From Leifsonia shinshuensis (GTDB taxonomy: Bacteria > Actinomycetota > Actinomycetes > Actinomycetales > Microbacteriaceae): 64,000 nt of DNA. Made by a program: the position numbers and the translations under genes. The DNA is taken from positions 1,922,001 through 1,986,000 of the forward strand of contig NZ_JAVDVK010000001.1 in assembly GCF_031456835.1 (NCBI RefSeq). Reading direction: 5' to 3'. The notes beneath the pieces are model-generated. The model was not told the origin of the DNA. It saw nothing but the letters and a program-made list of their open reading frames with translations, and searched no databases. Of the stretch, positions 43,277-50,763 are shown in pieces. The number at the start of each line of letters is the position of its first letter. The first letter of the stretch is position 1.

Positions 43277-44464
43277 TCAGCGGTTGCAGGAGCCCGAGCC
43301 CGAGTCGGAGTAGTCGAGCGCCGAAGCGGGCAGTCCGGCACCCTGCAGGGCCGGCGCGTACGAGAACGAGTAGCCGTGCTGTCCGAGCGTCAGCTTAATC
43401 GTGCCGTAGCCCTGGTCGTAGCCCGTGACCACGTTCGGGTTGGCGAAGCTTCCGTCCAGGTTCTTCGCCAGCGTGTCCAGCGCCTCGCCGCCGGTCCCGA
43501 CGATGAACTCGGGGATGCCGTGCTTCGTGTCGACCTGGCCGGCCGGGTTCAGCGGCTGGAACCGCGCGTACGCGTGCTCGTGGCCGTTCAGGATGAGAGT
43601 GGCGTGGTTCGCGTAGAGCAGCTTCCACCAGGCGTCCGCGACCTGGCCCTCCTGTCCGCCGGCTCCGGGCGCGGAGGCAGGGACGGTCGGGGTGGATGCG
43701 GTGGTCGCCGAGATCGTCGGCTGGTGCCAGTAGGCGATGGTGCACTGCTTCTGGTTGTGCGCGAGATCGTCGGCGAGCCAGCGGGTCTCCTGGGCGAGCA
43801 GACCGCCGTCGGTCGTGGAGCAGTCGTTGCCGAACGCCGGCGAGTTGCACTCGACGTTGAGGGAGACGATGTGCCAGTTGCCGAGGTCGTAGGAGTACCA
43901 GCCCTGGTTGGTGCTGCTGTCGTCGCCCGCCTGACCCGCCGTGTTCGGCGTGCCGGACTGGTCGTGCCCGTTGAAGTAGGCGAAGTAGCCGTCGCCGTTC
44001 TGGCCGGCCTCGTTGTCGCCCTTCTTCGTGTAGGCGTAGTACTCGTGGTTGCCGGGCGCCGGACGCTCCAGGAACTTGAGCCCTCCCCACGCCTGCTCGA
44101 ACGATCCCTCGAAGTCGCTCAGCTTGCCGACCTCGTACTGCTCGTCACCGAGCAGCGCCACCGCATCCGGCTTCATCGCGTCCGTCTGCTTGGCGGTCGC
44201 GAACTCGGCGTCGTAGCCGCCGAGACTCGGGCTGCCGCACTTGAGGGCGGCCGGGGTGGCCGCGTTGTCGTCGTCGTCCGGCTCGCAGGCGATGTCGCCG
44301 ACGGCCGCGAGGGTGTAGGTCTTCGCATCCTCACCGTGGCTCTGACCGGCGTACGGCCAGTCCCCCTGGAGGACGGGGACGGCGACCGCCGCGGCGGTGC
44401 CGAACAGGGTCGCGGCGATGACCCCGGCCGCGATGAGGGACGTCTTGCGGGTGCGGGTGCGCAT
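43277..44464 (-). CDS. Secreted calcineurin-like metallophosphoesterase
   Basis: 395 residues. Signal peptide MRTRTRKTSLIAAGVIAATLF...AVAVP, then metal ligands in AVGDIACEPDD, LLGDEQY, PGNHEYYAY, and NGHEHAYARF, as in purple acid phosphatase-like enzymes. It likely releases phosphate from extracellular esters. ATG at 44464 follows AGGAGG. Ends SDSGSGSCNR without anchor. Second exported phosphoesterase of the window besides the nuclease-nucleotidase. Confidence 0.9.
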   Translation of the reverse strand: MRTRTRKTSLIAAGVIAATLFGTAAAVAVPVLQGDWPYAGQSHGEDAKTYTLAAVGDIACEPDDDDNAATPAALKCGSPSLGGYDAEFATAKQTDAMKPDAVALLGDEQYEVGKLSDFEGSFEQAWGGLKFLERPAPGNHEYYAYTKKGDNEAGQNGDGYFAYFNGHDQSGTPNTAGQAGDDSSTNQGWYSYDLGNWHIVSLNVECNSPAFGNDCSTTDGGLLAQETRWLADDLAHNQKQCTIAYWHQPTISATTASTPTVPASAPGAGGQEGQVADAWWKLLYANHATLILNGHEHAYARFQPLNPAGQVDTKHGIPEFIVGTGGEALDTLAKNLDGSFANPNVVTGYDQGYGTIKLTLGQHGYSFSYAPALQGAGLPASALDYSDSGSGSCNR

Positions 44465-44541
44465 GGGATCCTCCTGGAGTGGCGGTCGTCGACGGCCGCG
44501 TGCCACAGCAGGTTCCGGGCGCCCGGAGACGCACGGATGAA

Positions 44542-44575
44542 CCGCAGGCGTCATCCGGGTGAATGACGCCTGCGG
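44542..44575 (-). terminator. Strong hairpin after the SHOCT-domain gene
   Basis: CCGCAGGCGTCAT (44542-44554) and ATGACGCCTGCGG (44563-44575) form a perfect 13-bp stem with an 8-nt loop. It lies just past the 3' end of the minus-strand gene at 44599 and before the promoter region of the phosphoesterase. No T-run follows in the minus direction, so it could also be a regulatory site. Confidence 0.55.
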
Positions 44576-44598
44576 AGGCTCTCAGGATGCGCGCCCGC

Positions 44599-44985
44599 TC
44601 ACGCGGTCCCGGCGAGCGCCTTCGTCTTCAGGGTGTCGAACTCGGCGGCGGTGATCGCGCCGCTGTCCAGCAGCCGTTTGGCGGACTCGATCTCGGAGGC
44701 CGGCGAGCTGCTGCCCGCCACGTTCCGGATGTAGTTCGCCGACTCGACCTGCGCCTCCATCGCCCCGGCCGCGCTGCGCTGGGCCATGCGCCCGCCGCGC
44801 GCGATCAGGTAGACGAACGCGCCCAGGAACGGCACGATCACGATGAACAGCACCCACAGTGCCTTCGCCCAGCCGTTCAGCTCGGGATCCCGGAAGATGT
44901 CGATGATCACCCGGATGAAGATCGAGATGCACACGACCACCAGGTAGAACCAGAAGGACCAGACGAGGAAATCCCAGAAAGTCAT
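44599..44985 (-). CDS. PLDc_N/SHOCT-domain membrane protein
   Basis: 128 residues. Two transmembrane helices (FLVWSFWFYLVVVCISIFI and ALWVLFIVIVPFLGAFVYLI) form the phospholipase D N-terminal-like segment, followed by GGRMAQR and a C-terminal SHOCT motif (SEIESAKRLLDSGAITAAEFDTLKTKAL). Such proteins are common in actinobacteria and are poorly understood. Stands alone. Confidence 0.88.
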   Translation of the reverse strand: MTFWDFLVWSFWFYLVVVCISIFIRVIIDIFRDPELNGWAKALWVLFIVIVPFLGAFVYLIARGGRMAQRSAAGAMEAQVESANYIRNVAGSSSPASEIESAKRLLDSGAITAAEFDTLKTKALAGTA

Positions 44986-45167
44986 GACGGCTCCGATCGC
45001 TCCACGGAACGGTTGTTCGCCCCGCGTGGCCTGACGGTACGACGGCCGGGTCGGATGCGGCTAGGCAGCAGTCAGTTGCCCTCGGGGGCGTCGCCGTTCA
45101 TCCCCGCCTGATGCTGGCGGGCATCTGCTGGGCCACGCTACCGTGGGCGCCGGAGGGAGGGGATCGA

Positions 45168-45458
45168 ATGTCATTCCAGGCGTACCTGGACACCATCGAG
45201 AAGAAGACCGGGCTCACGCCCCGGCAGCTCGTGGACATCGCCCACGAGAAAGGCCTCGACGCCCCGGGCGTCAAGGCCGGCGACATCCTCGCGTGGCTGA
45301 AGGACGACTACGACCTCGGTCGCGGTCACGGCATGGCGCTGGTGCACGTCATCCAGAAGGGCCCGACGATCAGCACCAAGCACGTGGGCACGGACGGCGT
45401 CCACCGCGACGAGTCGGAGACGCTGTGGCTCGACGGGATCGCGACGAAACCGTCCTGA
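45168..45458 (+). CDS. DUF4287 family protein
   Basis: 96-residue protein. MSFQAYLDTIEKKTGLTPRQLVDIAHEKG and VKAGDILAWLKDDYDLGRGHGMALVHVI are the DUF4287 pattern. No activity is known. A strong ribosome site (GGAGGGAGGGG) precedes ATG 45168. The next 167 bp hold nothing recognised. Confidence 0.88.
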   Translation: MSFQAYLDTIEKKTGLTPRQLVDIAHEKGLDAPGVKAGDILAWLKDDYDLGRGHGMALVHVIQKGPTISTKHVGTDGVHRDESETLWLDGIATKPS

Positions 45459-45625
45459 GTGCACTGGAGGAAGGACGTGGGCGGCAGGCTCCCCCCGGAT
45501 ACCTGCCACCCGGGCGCCGCGGGTCCCCCGTTCGGCGCACAGGGTGAGCCTAGCGGCGGCCGGAACCGACCGGAATGTAGCGAAAGTCACATTGCCGGGG
45601 TCGGCGCGGAAGCGTCGCGGCAGCC

Positions 45626-46363
45626 ATGATGGGAGGCGTGGTCCCCAGCGCGCACTCCCCCGAACCGTCGAACGGCCGGCCGGACGCGGAGTCGGCGATC
45701 GCGGACGAACTCGTGCGGCGGCTCCGGGCGCAGGGCAATGCCCTGGCCGCGGATCCGGTGCTCGTCGAGCAGCTGCGGGCGCAGGTCGGGGTGATCCTGC
45801 AGCGCACCCGCGACCGTCTGAGCGGGACCGCCGTGGATGCGGCACGTCCGGCGGGTGGCGAGCGCGTGGGGCGCGCGCGTGCCGGGCAGAACATCCACCC
45901 CGTCGACAGCCTGACCGCGGCCACGCTGCTGTTCGACATCGCCCTCACCGAGCTCCAGCACGACGGCGACGCGGTGGAAGTCGCTCGCGCGCTGAACGCA
46001 TCCATCATGGACGAGGTGGTCCCTGCGGCACTGGGCTACGTGGATGTGCTCCTCGAGCGGATCGCGGTCGCGGACGCCGAGGAGCACCTCGGCATCTGGC
46101 GCAGGCTGCACGTGCCGTCGCCGGAGACCGCCGGCGGGGCCCTCACGGCCGGGACGGAGTCCACCGGGATCCTCACGGATCGCGAGCTGCAGGTCATCAC
46201 GATGATCGCGCAGGCCTACACCAACCGGGAGATCAGCGCCCGCCTCCACATCGCCGAGGGCACCGTCAAGCGGCACACCACCAACATCTACGCCAAGCTC
46301 GGCGCCACCTCACGCATCGACGCCGTCCGGACGGCCGTGCGGCTCGGCCTCCTCCGGGGATGA
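45626..46363 (+). CDS. LuxR-family transcriptional regulator
   Basis: 245 residues. The C-terminal 65 residues are a LuxR helix-turn-helix (LTDRELQVITMIAQAYTNREISARLHIAEGTVKRHTTNIYAKLG). The N-terminal part is helical, not a receiver, and may sense a ligand or partner; VDSLTAATLLFDIAL and helices before it resemble sensory regions of actinobacterial regulators. The last 54 nt overlap the convergent methyltransferase gene. GTG 45638 is an alternative start. Confidence 0.85.
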   Translation: MMGGVVPSAHSPEPSNGRPDAESAIADELVRRLRAQGNALAADPVLVEQLRAQVGVILQRTRDRLSGTAVDAARPAGGERVGRARAGQNIHPVDSLTAATLLFDIALTELQHDGDAVEVARALNASIMDEVVPAALGYVDVLLERIAVADAEEHLGIWRRLHVPSPETAGGALTAGTESTGILTDRELQVITMIAQAYTNREISARLHIAEGTVKRHTTNIYAKLGATSRIDAVRTAVRLGLLRG

Positions 46364-47119
46364 CGGCTTGCGCGCCTCGATCAGGTGGCGCGACGAGTAG
46401 GTGACGAACTTCCCCTCCCGCCGGATGACCGCATCCAGGTCGCGCAGCCGGTCCCGATACGCGTCGACCGTGAATCCCGGCACCCACCAGATCACCTTGC
46501 GCAGCAGGTAGACCACGGCGGCGATGTCGTAGATCTCGATCCGGGTGCGTGCCGTGCGGAGGTCGACCACGTCGAGACCGGCCCGCCGGGCGGCGTCGGC
46601 CTCGTCGTCGTGGTGGCGTCCGCGGCGCGCCTCCGGCAGCGGCCCCATGAAGAACTCGATCAGCTCGAACGCGCTGGCCGGGCCGACATGCTGCGCGAAG
46701 TAGGTGCCACCCGGCGCCAGCACACGGGCCAGCTCGTCCCACCAGATCGTCGCGGGATGCCGGCTGGTGACGAGGTCGAACGCCCCGTCCGCGAACGGCA
46801 GCGGCGGCTCGTCCGGGTCGTGCACCACGACCACGCCGCGCGGGTGCAGCAGACGGGTCGCCTTGACGACGTTGGGCGGCCACGACTCGGTGACCACCGC
46901 CGTGGGCGGGAAGACCTCCGCACGGCCGACGACCTCGCCCCCACCGGTCTGCACGTCGAGCCAGGACCGGGCGTGACGCAGGCGTCCGGCCAGCTGCCCC
47001 GCGTATCCCCAGGCTGGTCGCTCCTCGGTGGCCCGCCCGTCGAGCCAGGAGAAGTCCCAGCCCGTGACGTCGGCCTGCTCGCCGATCGCGACGAGCTCCT
47101 CGAACGTGGCGTCTTCCAT
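46310..47119 (-). CDS. SAM-dependent methyltransferase
   Basis: 269 residues. SAM motif is RSWLDVQTGGGEV (about 51-63), a variant of motif I, with HDPDEPPLPFADGAFDLVTSRH (post I and IV) and LAPGGTYFAQHV. This matches the methyltransferase-11-like family near rRNA G-methyltransferase/RlmA-like proteins; the substrate is not determined. It overlaps the 3' end of the LuxR gene by 54 bp on the opposite strand. Confidence 0.8.
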   Translation of the reverse strand: MEDATFEELVAIGEQADVTGWDFSWLDGRATEERPAWGYAGQLAGRLRHARSWLDVQTGGGEVVGRAEVFPPTAVVTESWPPNVVKATRLLHPRGVVVVHDPDEPPLPFADGAFDLVTSRHPATIWWDELARVLAPGGTYFAQHVGPASAFELIEFFMGPLPEARRGRHHDDEADAARRAGLDVVDLRTARTRIEIYDIAAVVYLLRKVIWWVPGFTVDAYRDRLRDLDAVIRREGKFVTYSSRHLIEARKPSSPEEAEPHGRPDGVDA

Positions 47120-47152
47120 ACCTGCATCCTGCCAGGGAGGCCGCCGGCCGCG

Positions 47153-47620
47153 TCAGGCTTCCGCAGCGTCCTCTCCCTCGGACCGCAGCGACGCGATCAT
47201 CCGGCGCAGGAGGGTGGATGCCGCCGCCTGCTCCGCGTCGCTCAGTCCGCTGAGCATCCGCACCTCCACCTCCCGCACCGCGGCCGTCGCCTTCGCAAGC
47301 GCGCGCCGGCCGCGCGGGGTGAGCCGCGTCGGCAGCGCCTTGCCGACCGGCGCCTCGGTGGCGCGCATCACGGAGCCGTCGCGCTCCAGGGCCTGGAGCA
47401 GCACGTTCATCGACTGCCGGGTCACGAAGGCCCCCCGCGCGAGTTCCGAATTCGACAGGCCGGGACGCTGGGCCAGCAGCTCGAGGCAGGAGTAATGCGT
47501 GATCGTCATGCCGAGCGGGCGCAACGCCGCCTCCATCGCCGTCCGCAGCTCGCTGGACGCGACCTTGAGGAGGTATCCGAGGGAGGTCTCGAGGTCGATG
47601 CCGGCGCGGTCTTGACTCAT
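47153..47620 (-). CDS. MarR-family transcriptional regulator
   Basis: 155 residues. Winged helix: LGMTITHYSCLELLAQRPGLSNSELARGAFVTRQSMNVLLQALERDGSV and wing KALPTRLTPRGRRAL. ATG 47620 is chosen; the longer frame reads through its own promoter. Divergent from a VOC-domain gene with two perfect dyads between, so it likely represses both. Confidence 0.92.
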   Translation of the reverse strand: MSQDRAGIDLETSLGYLLKVASSELRTAMEAALRPLGMTITHYSCLELLAQRPGLSNSELARGAFVTRQSMNVLLQALERDGSVMRATEAPVGKALPTRLTPRGRRALAKATAAVREVEVRMLSGLSDAEQAAASTLLRRMIASLRSEGEDAAEA

Positions 47621-47664
47621 GTCAGTATTCTGACATAGGTTGAGCCGTGTCAGATAACTGACAC
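47621..47664. promoter_or_regulatory. MarR operators
   Basis: GTCAGTATTCTGAC (47621-47634) and GTGTCAGATAACTGACAC (47647-47664) are perfect dyads sharing a TCAG-N4-CTGA core. The first starts immediately next to the marR-like ATG, so the repressor would block its own translation-start region. Both fall in the 62-bp divergent gap with the VOC gene. Confidence 0.75.
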
Positions 47665-47682
47665 ACATCGAAGGAGCATTCC

Positions 47683-48051
47683 ATGCCTGCCACCGGCCCC
47701 GATTTCCTCTCCCTTCAGACCCGCGACCTCGAGAGGTCCCAGGCGTTCTACGAGCGCCATCTCGGCCTCGTCCGTTCGCCGGCGGGTCCGCCGCACGCCG
47801 TCGTCTTCGATACGACCCCGATCGCGTTCGCGCTGCGCGACCTCGTACCCGGGACCGACCTCGACGCTGTCGCCCAGCCCGGCCTCGGCGCCGCGATCTG
47901 GCTCCACGCCACCGACGTCCAGGCGATCCACGACGCGCTCGCGGCGGACGGGCACACGATCGTCGCGGCTCCCATCGACGGCCCCTTCGGCAGGACCTTC
48001 ACGTTCGCCGATCCCGACGGCTACCACGTCACACTGCACGACCGCGCGTGA
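47683..48051 (+). CDS. VOC-family (glyoxalase-like) protein
   Basis: 122 residues with the paired beta-alpha-beta units of the vicinal oxygen chelate fold: TRDLERSQAFYERHLGLVR and FGRTFTFADPDGYHVTLHD. Members include glyoxalases, dioxygenases and antibiotic-binding proteins. AAGGAG precedes ATG. Predicted to be derepressed when the divergent MarR protein binds its ligand. Confidence 0.85.
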   Translation: MPATGPDFLSLQTRDLERSQAFYERHLGLVRSPAGPPHAVVFDTTPIAFALRDLVPGTDLDAVAQPGLGAAIWLHATDVQAIHDALAADGHTIVAAPIDGPFGRTFTFADPDGYHVTLHDRA

Positions 48052-48087
48052 GTTCACGCCCCGCGCGGTGCGATTCGCCCGCCGGAC

Positions 48088-48672
48088 TCAGCGCGCCGCG
48101 TTCAGCACGCGGTAGTCCAGGTGCGTGGCGAGCGGCGTGATCGTCGCGCCGGTGCGCTCGAGCGCGATCGCCGACGGGAGGGCGCCGAAGAGGCGGGTGC
48201 CGCCGCCGATGAGGAGCGGCATCACGTGGAGGTGCAGCTCGTCGACCAGCCCGAGCGGCAGCGCCTGCTGCATGACGGTCGCACCGAACAGGTGCACGTC
48301 CTTGTCACCGGCCTCCTGCTGCGCAAGGTCGATCGCGGCGGCCACGCCGTCCGCGACGGACGTGAAGACGGGAGGGTACGACCGCGTCGGCGGCTCATGC
48401 GTGACCACGAAGCACGGGATGTCGCCCAGCGGACCGCCGTCGCCCCATCCGCCGTCGCCCTCGTTCTTCTCGAACGACCGCCGGCCCATGACCACCGCCC
48501 CGGCCTTCTCGATGGCGGACTGCAGCACCGCCCGGTCGTCGTCGTCCGCCTCCGGACGCAGCTAGGCGTGCAGATCCTCCGCGCCGTCGCCGAAAGGATT
48601 CTCCCGGCTGTCGTTCGGGCCCGTCACGTAGCCGTCGAGTGAGACGGACATGTCGCAGATCACGCGTCCCAT
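48088..48672 (-). pseudogene. RibD-type reductase gene with an in-frame amber codon
   Basis: From ATG 48672 the frame reads MGRVICDMSVSLDGYVTGPN and on to EDLHA, then TAG at 48562-48564, and continues in the same frame as LRPEADDDD...VVMGRRSFEKNEGDGGWGD to HLDYRVLNAAR at 48088. A one-base change from TGG (Trp) to TAG explains it. The rest is intact (194 codons). It may be a fresh pseudogene or a sequence error; a second start after the stop would lack the first strand of the fold. Confidence 0.75.
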
Positions 48673-48737
48673 GGGATCCACCGCCTTCGGAGTGCCTCAC
48701 GCCAGACGACCACACCCCAGTGGGCGCCGGCAAGAGG

Positions 48738-49364
48738 TCAGGGGCGGAGCAGCTGGCCGAGGAGGGTGTCCGCGAGCCAGCTCTCGAACCGCTCCGGCGT
48801 CCAACCGGCAGTGACCACCAGCTCCAGGTAGACGCCGGTGGCGGCGAACGCCCGGTAGATCGCCTGCGCCTCGGCGAGCGGGATGACCAGCTCATCCTCG
48901 ACCGACGCGATCAGGCGGTCCATCACCCGGTTGCGGCCGCGGAGCTTCGAGCGCAGCAGGGTCTGCGTCTCCGCATCCTCGTCCATGGCTGCGTCCAGGA
49001 TGCGCACCACATCGAAGTCGGTGGAGTAGAGGACCGTCAACCAGCGGGCCGCCCCGGCGACGCGCTGCCCCGCATCCGGCAACTCGAGGATCTCCTCGGC
49101 GAGCTCACGCGCACGCGCGCGCTCCAGCCAGCGCTCGCAGATCGCGTTGAGGATCTCGCGCTTGGCGCCGAACGAGGCGTAGACGGTGCGCGTCCCGACC
49201 CCGGCCTCCTTGGCGATGGCCTCCATGCTCGTCACCGAGTAGCCGTCGCGCGCGAACAGGCCCTGAGCGGCCGCCGCGATCCGCACGCGCGTCTGGAGCG
49301 CGAGCTCCTGGCGATACGAGGATGCGGTCTTGACGTCGGCGTGCACGAGATCGATACTAGTCAT
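48738..49364 (-). CDS. TetR-family transcriptional regulator
   Basis: 208 residues. HTH at about 25-70: TRVRIAAAAQGLFARDGYSVTSMEAIAKEAGVGTRTVYASFGAKREIL. Divergent from a SnoaL-like gene with palindromic repeats between. Likely autoregulator and repressor of that gene. Confidence 0.92.
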   Translation of the reverse strand: MTSIDLVHADVKTASSYRQELALQTRVRIAAAAQGLFARDGYSVTSMEAIAKEAGVGTRTVYASFGAKREILNAICERWLERARARELAEEILELPDAGQRVAGAARWLTVLYSTDFDVVRILDAAMDEDAETQTLLRSKLRGRNRVMDRLIASVEDELVIPLAEAQAIYRAFAATGVYLELVVTAGWTPERFESWLADTLLGQLLRP

Positions 49365-49370
49365 GCACTC

Positions 49371-49389
49371 ACTGCAGTAACACTGCAGT
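49371..49389. promoter_or_regulatory. Repeated ACTGCAGT palindromes, candidate TetR operator
   Basis: ACTGCAGT occurs at 49371-49378 and again at 49382-49389, 11 bp apart (one helical turn), with a related CCGCAGTAGCAGTG following. It lies next to the TetR ATG in the divergent 58-bp gap. Binding by the neighbouring TetR protein is inferred. Confidence 0.55.
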
Positions 49390-49422
49390 CACCGCAGTAG
49401 CAGTGCACGAAGGGGTCGCATC

Positions 49423-49866
49423 ATGCTTTCCACCGATCAGGACCACACGTCGCTGCACGTCCTCGAGCGGATGCTCCACGAGGGCTTCGCTCTCGGGCGC
49501 ACGGAGGTCGTCGACGAGCTCTGCTCGCCCGACATCGTCGAGCACCAGCTCGGGCTGGCCGGCCAGGGAGCGGAAGCCATCGCCAAGGTGAAAAAGGGGA
49601 TGACGGAGGTGCACGCGGCCTTCCCCGACCTGCGGTTCACGATCGGCGACTGGGCCGAGCGCGACGACATCGTGTGGGTGCGCGCCGAAGGGACGGGCAC
49701 CAACACCGGGCCGTTCTTCGGACCGCCGACCGGACGGACCGTCCACTTCACGGTCATCGACGTCGCCCGCATCAGGGATGGGCGCATCGTGGAGCACTGG
49801 GGCGTGCCGGACCGCTTCGCGATCATGCTCCAGTTGGGACGGATCGACCTCCCGCGTCAGCCGTGA
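49423..49866 (+). CDS. SnoaL-like ester cyclase family protein
   Basis: 147 residues, NTF2 fold. KVKKGMTEVHAAFPDLRFTIGDW, then VWVRAEGTGTNTGPFFG and the late IVEHWGVPDRFAIMLQLG match the SnoaL-like polyketide-cyclase/ester-cyclase family. AGGGG precedes ATG. Divergent from TetR. Reaction unknown. Confidence 0.85.
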   Translation: MLSTDQDHTSLHVLERMLHEGFALGRTEVVDELCSPDIVEHQLGLAGQGAEAIAKVKKGMTEVHAAFPDLRFTIGDWAERDDIVWVRAEGTGTNTGPFFGPPTGRTVHFTVIDVARIRDGRIVEHWGVPDRFAIMLQLGRIDLPRQP

Positions 49867-49890
49867 CCGGCGCCGGGGCGGGCGGGATCG

Positions 49891-50667
49891 CTACGACGAT
49901 TGGTGGTCCAGCGCCGCGCTGCGGGAGGCGGCCGCGTCCAGCGCGAGTTCGGCCACGCGGCGGCCCTCCGCGATGAGGCGACTGATGTCGGTCATCATCC
50001 ACTGGGCCATGCCCTGCATCTCCGGCTGGACGAGGACCACGGACGGGTCGGCGAGCAGGTCGGCCGTCCGGTTCACGGTCCGCATCATCCGCACGTTCTC
50101 CCACTTGGCGTGGAGCCGGACCACGATAACGCGCGACGCGCCGAGTGCACGGGCGGCGTTGACGGGGACGTTGTCGATCATCCCGCCGTCGGCGAGCCGC
50201 ATGCCGCCGTGGACCACGGGCGGCAAAAGCCCCGGGATGGCGATCGTCGAGCGGAGGGCGACGCTCAGCGGCCCCCGGTCGATCGTGACCGCGCGGCGCG
50301 TGCGGAGGTCGGTGGCGACCGCGCCGGAGGTGCGCGGCAGGGTCTCGATCAACGGGTCGGCTCCGAGGACGCGGCGCACACTGTGCGAGACGGCGTGCGT
50401 GTCGAGCATCCCCCAGCGCGGCGTCAGCGACCAGCGCGCGATCGCGTTCCAGCGGAACGCCAGCGCTCCGGCCTCGATCGCCTCGGGCTCGAACCCGGCG
50501 GCGTAGGCGGCGCCGACCAGCGCGCCGGAGCTCGTCCCGGTCACGATCCCCGGATGCAGTCCCCGCTCCGCGAGCACCTGCAGCACGCCCACATGCGCGG
50601 CGCCGAAGGCCCCTCCGCCGCTGAGCACCAGGCCAAGGCTGCGATCGTCGCCCACGGTCTCCTCCAC
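49891..50667 (-). CDS. Patatin-like phospholipase
   Basis: 258 residues (or 254 from GTG 50655, which has GGAGGAG 3 nt upstream). Patatin marks: GGGAFG (17-22) oxyanion hole, GTSSG (44-48) with nucleophile serine, and ADGGMIDNVP with catalytic Asp. No signal peptide. Like RssA-type bacterial patatins, it probably hydrolyses lipid esters at the inner membrane. Ends SAALDHQSS. Confidence 0.9.
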   Translation of the reverse strand: MEETVGDDRSLGLVLSGGGAFGAAHVGVLQVLAERGLHPGIVTGTSSGALVGAAYAAGFEPEAIEAGALAFRWNAIARWSLTPRWGMLDTHAVSHSVRRVLGADPLIETLPRTSGAVATDLRTRRAVTIDRGPLSVALRSTIAIPGLLPPVVHGGMRLADGGMIDNVPVNAARALGASRVIVVRLHAKWENVRMMRTVNRTADLLADPSVVLVQPEMQGMAQWMMTDISRLIAEGRRVAELALDAAASRSAALDHQSS

Positions 50668-50763
50668 GTCATCGATGGGTCTGACCGTAGAGGGTGGGGA
50701 TGGGAGACGGCTGACCGGAATGTCAATCTCAGTCAGTCGCCACGCAGGCGGGAGCCGCGACGG

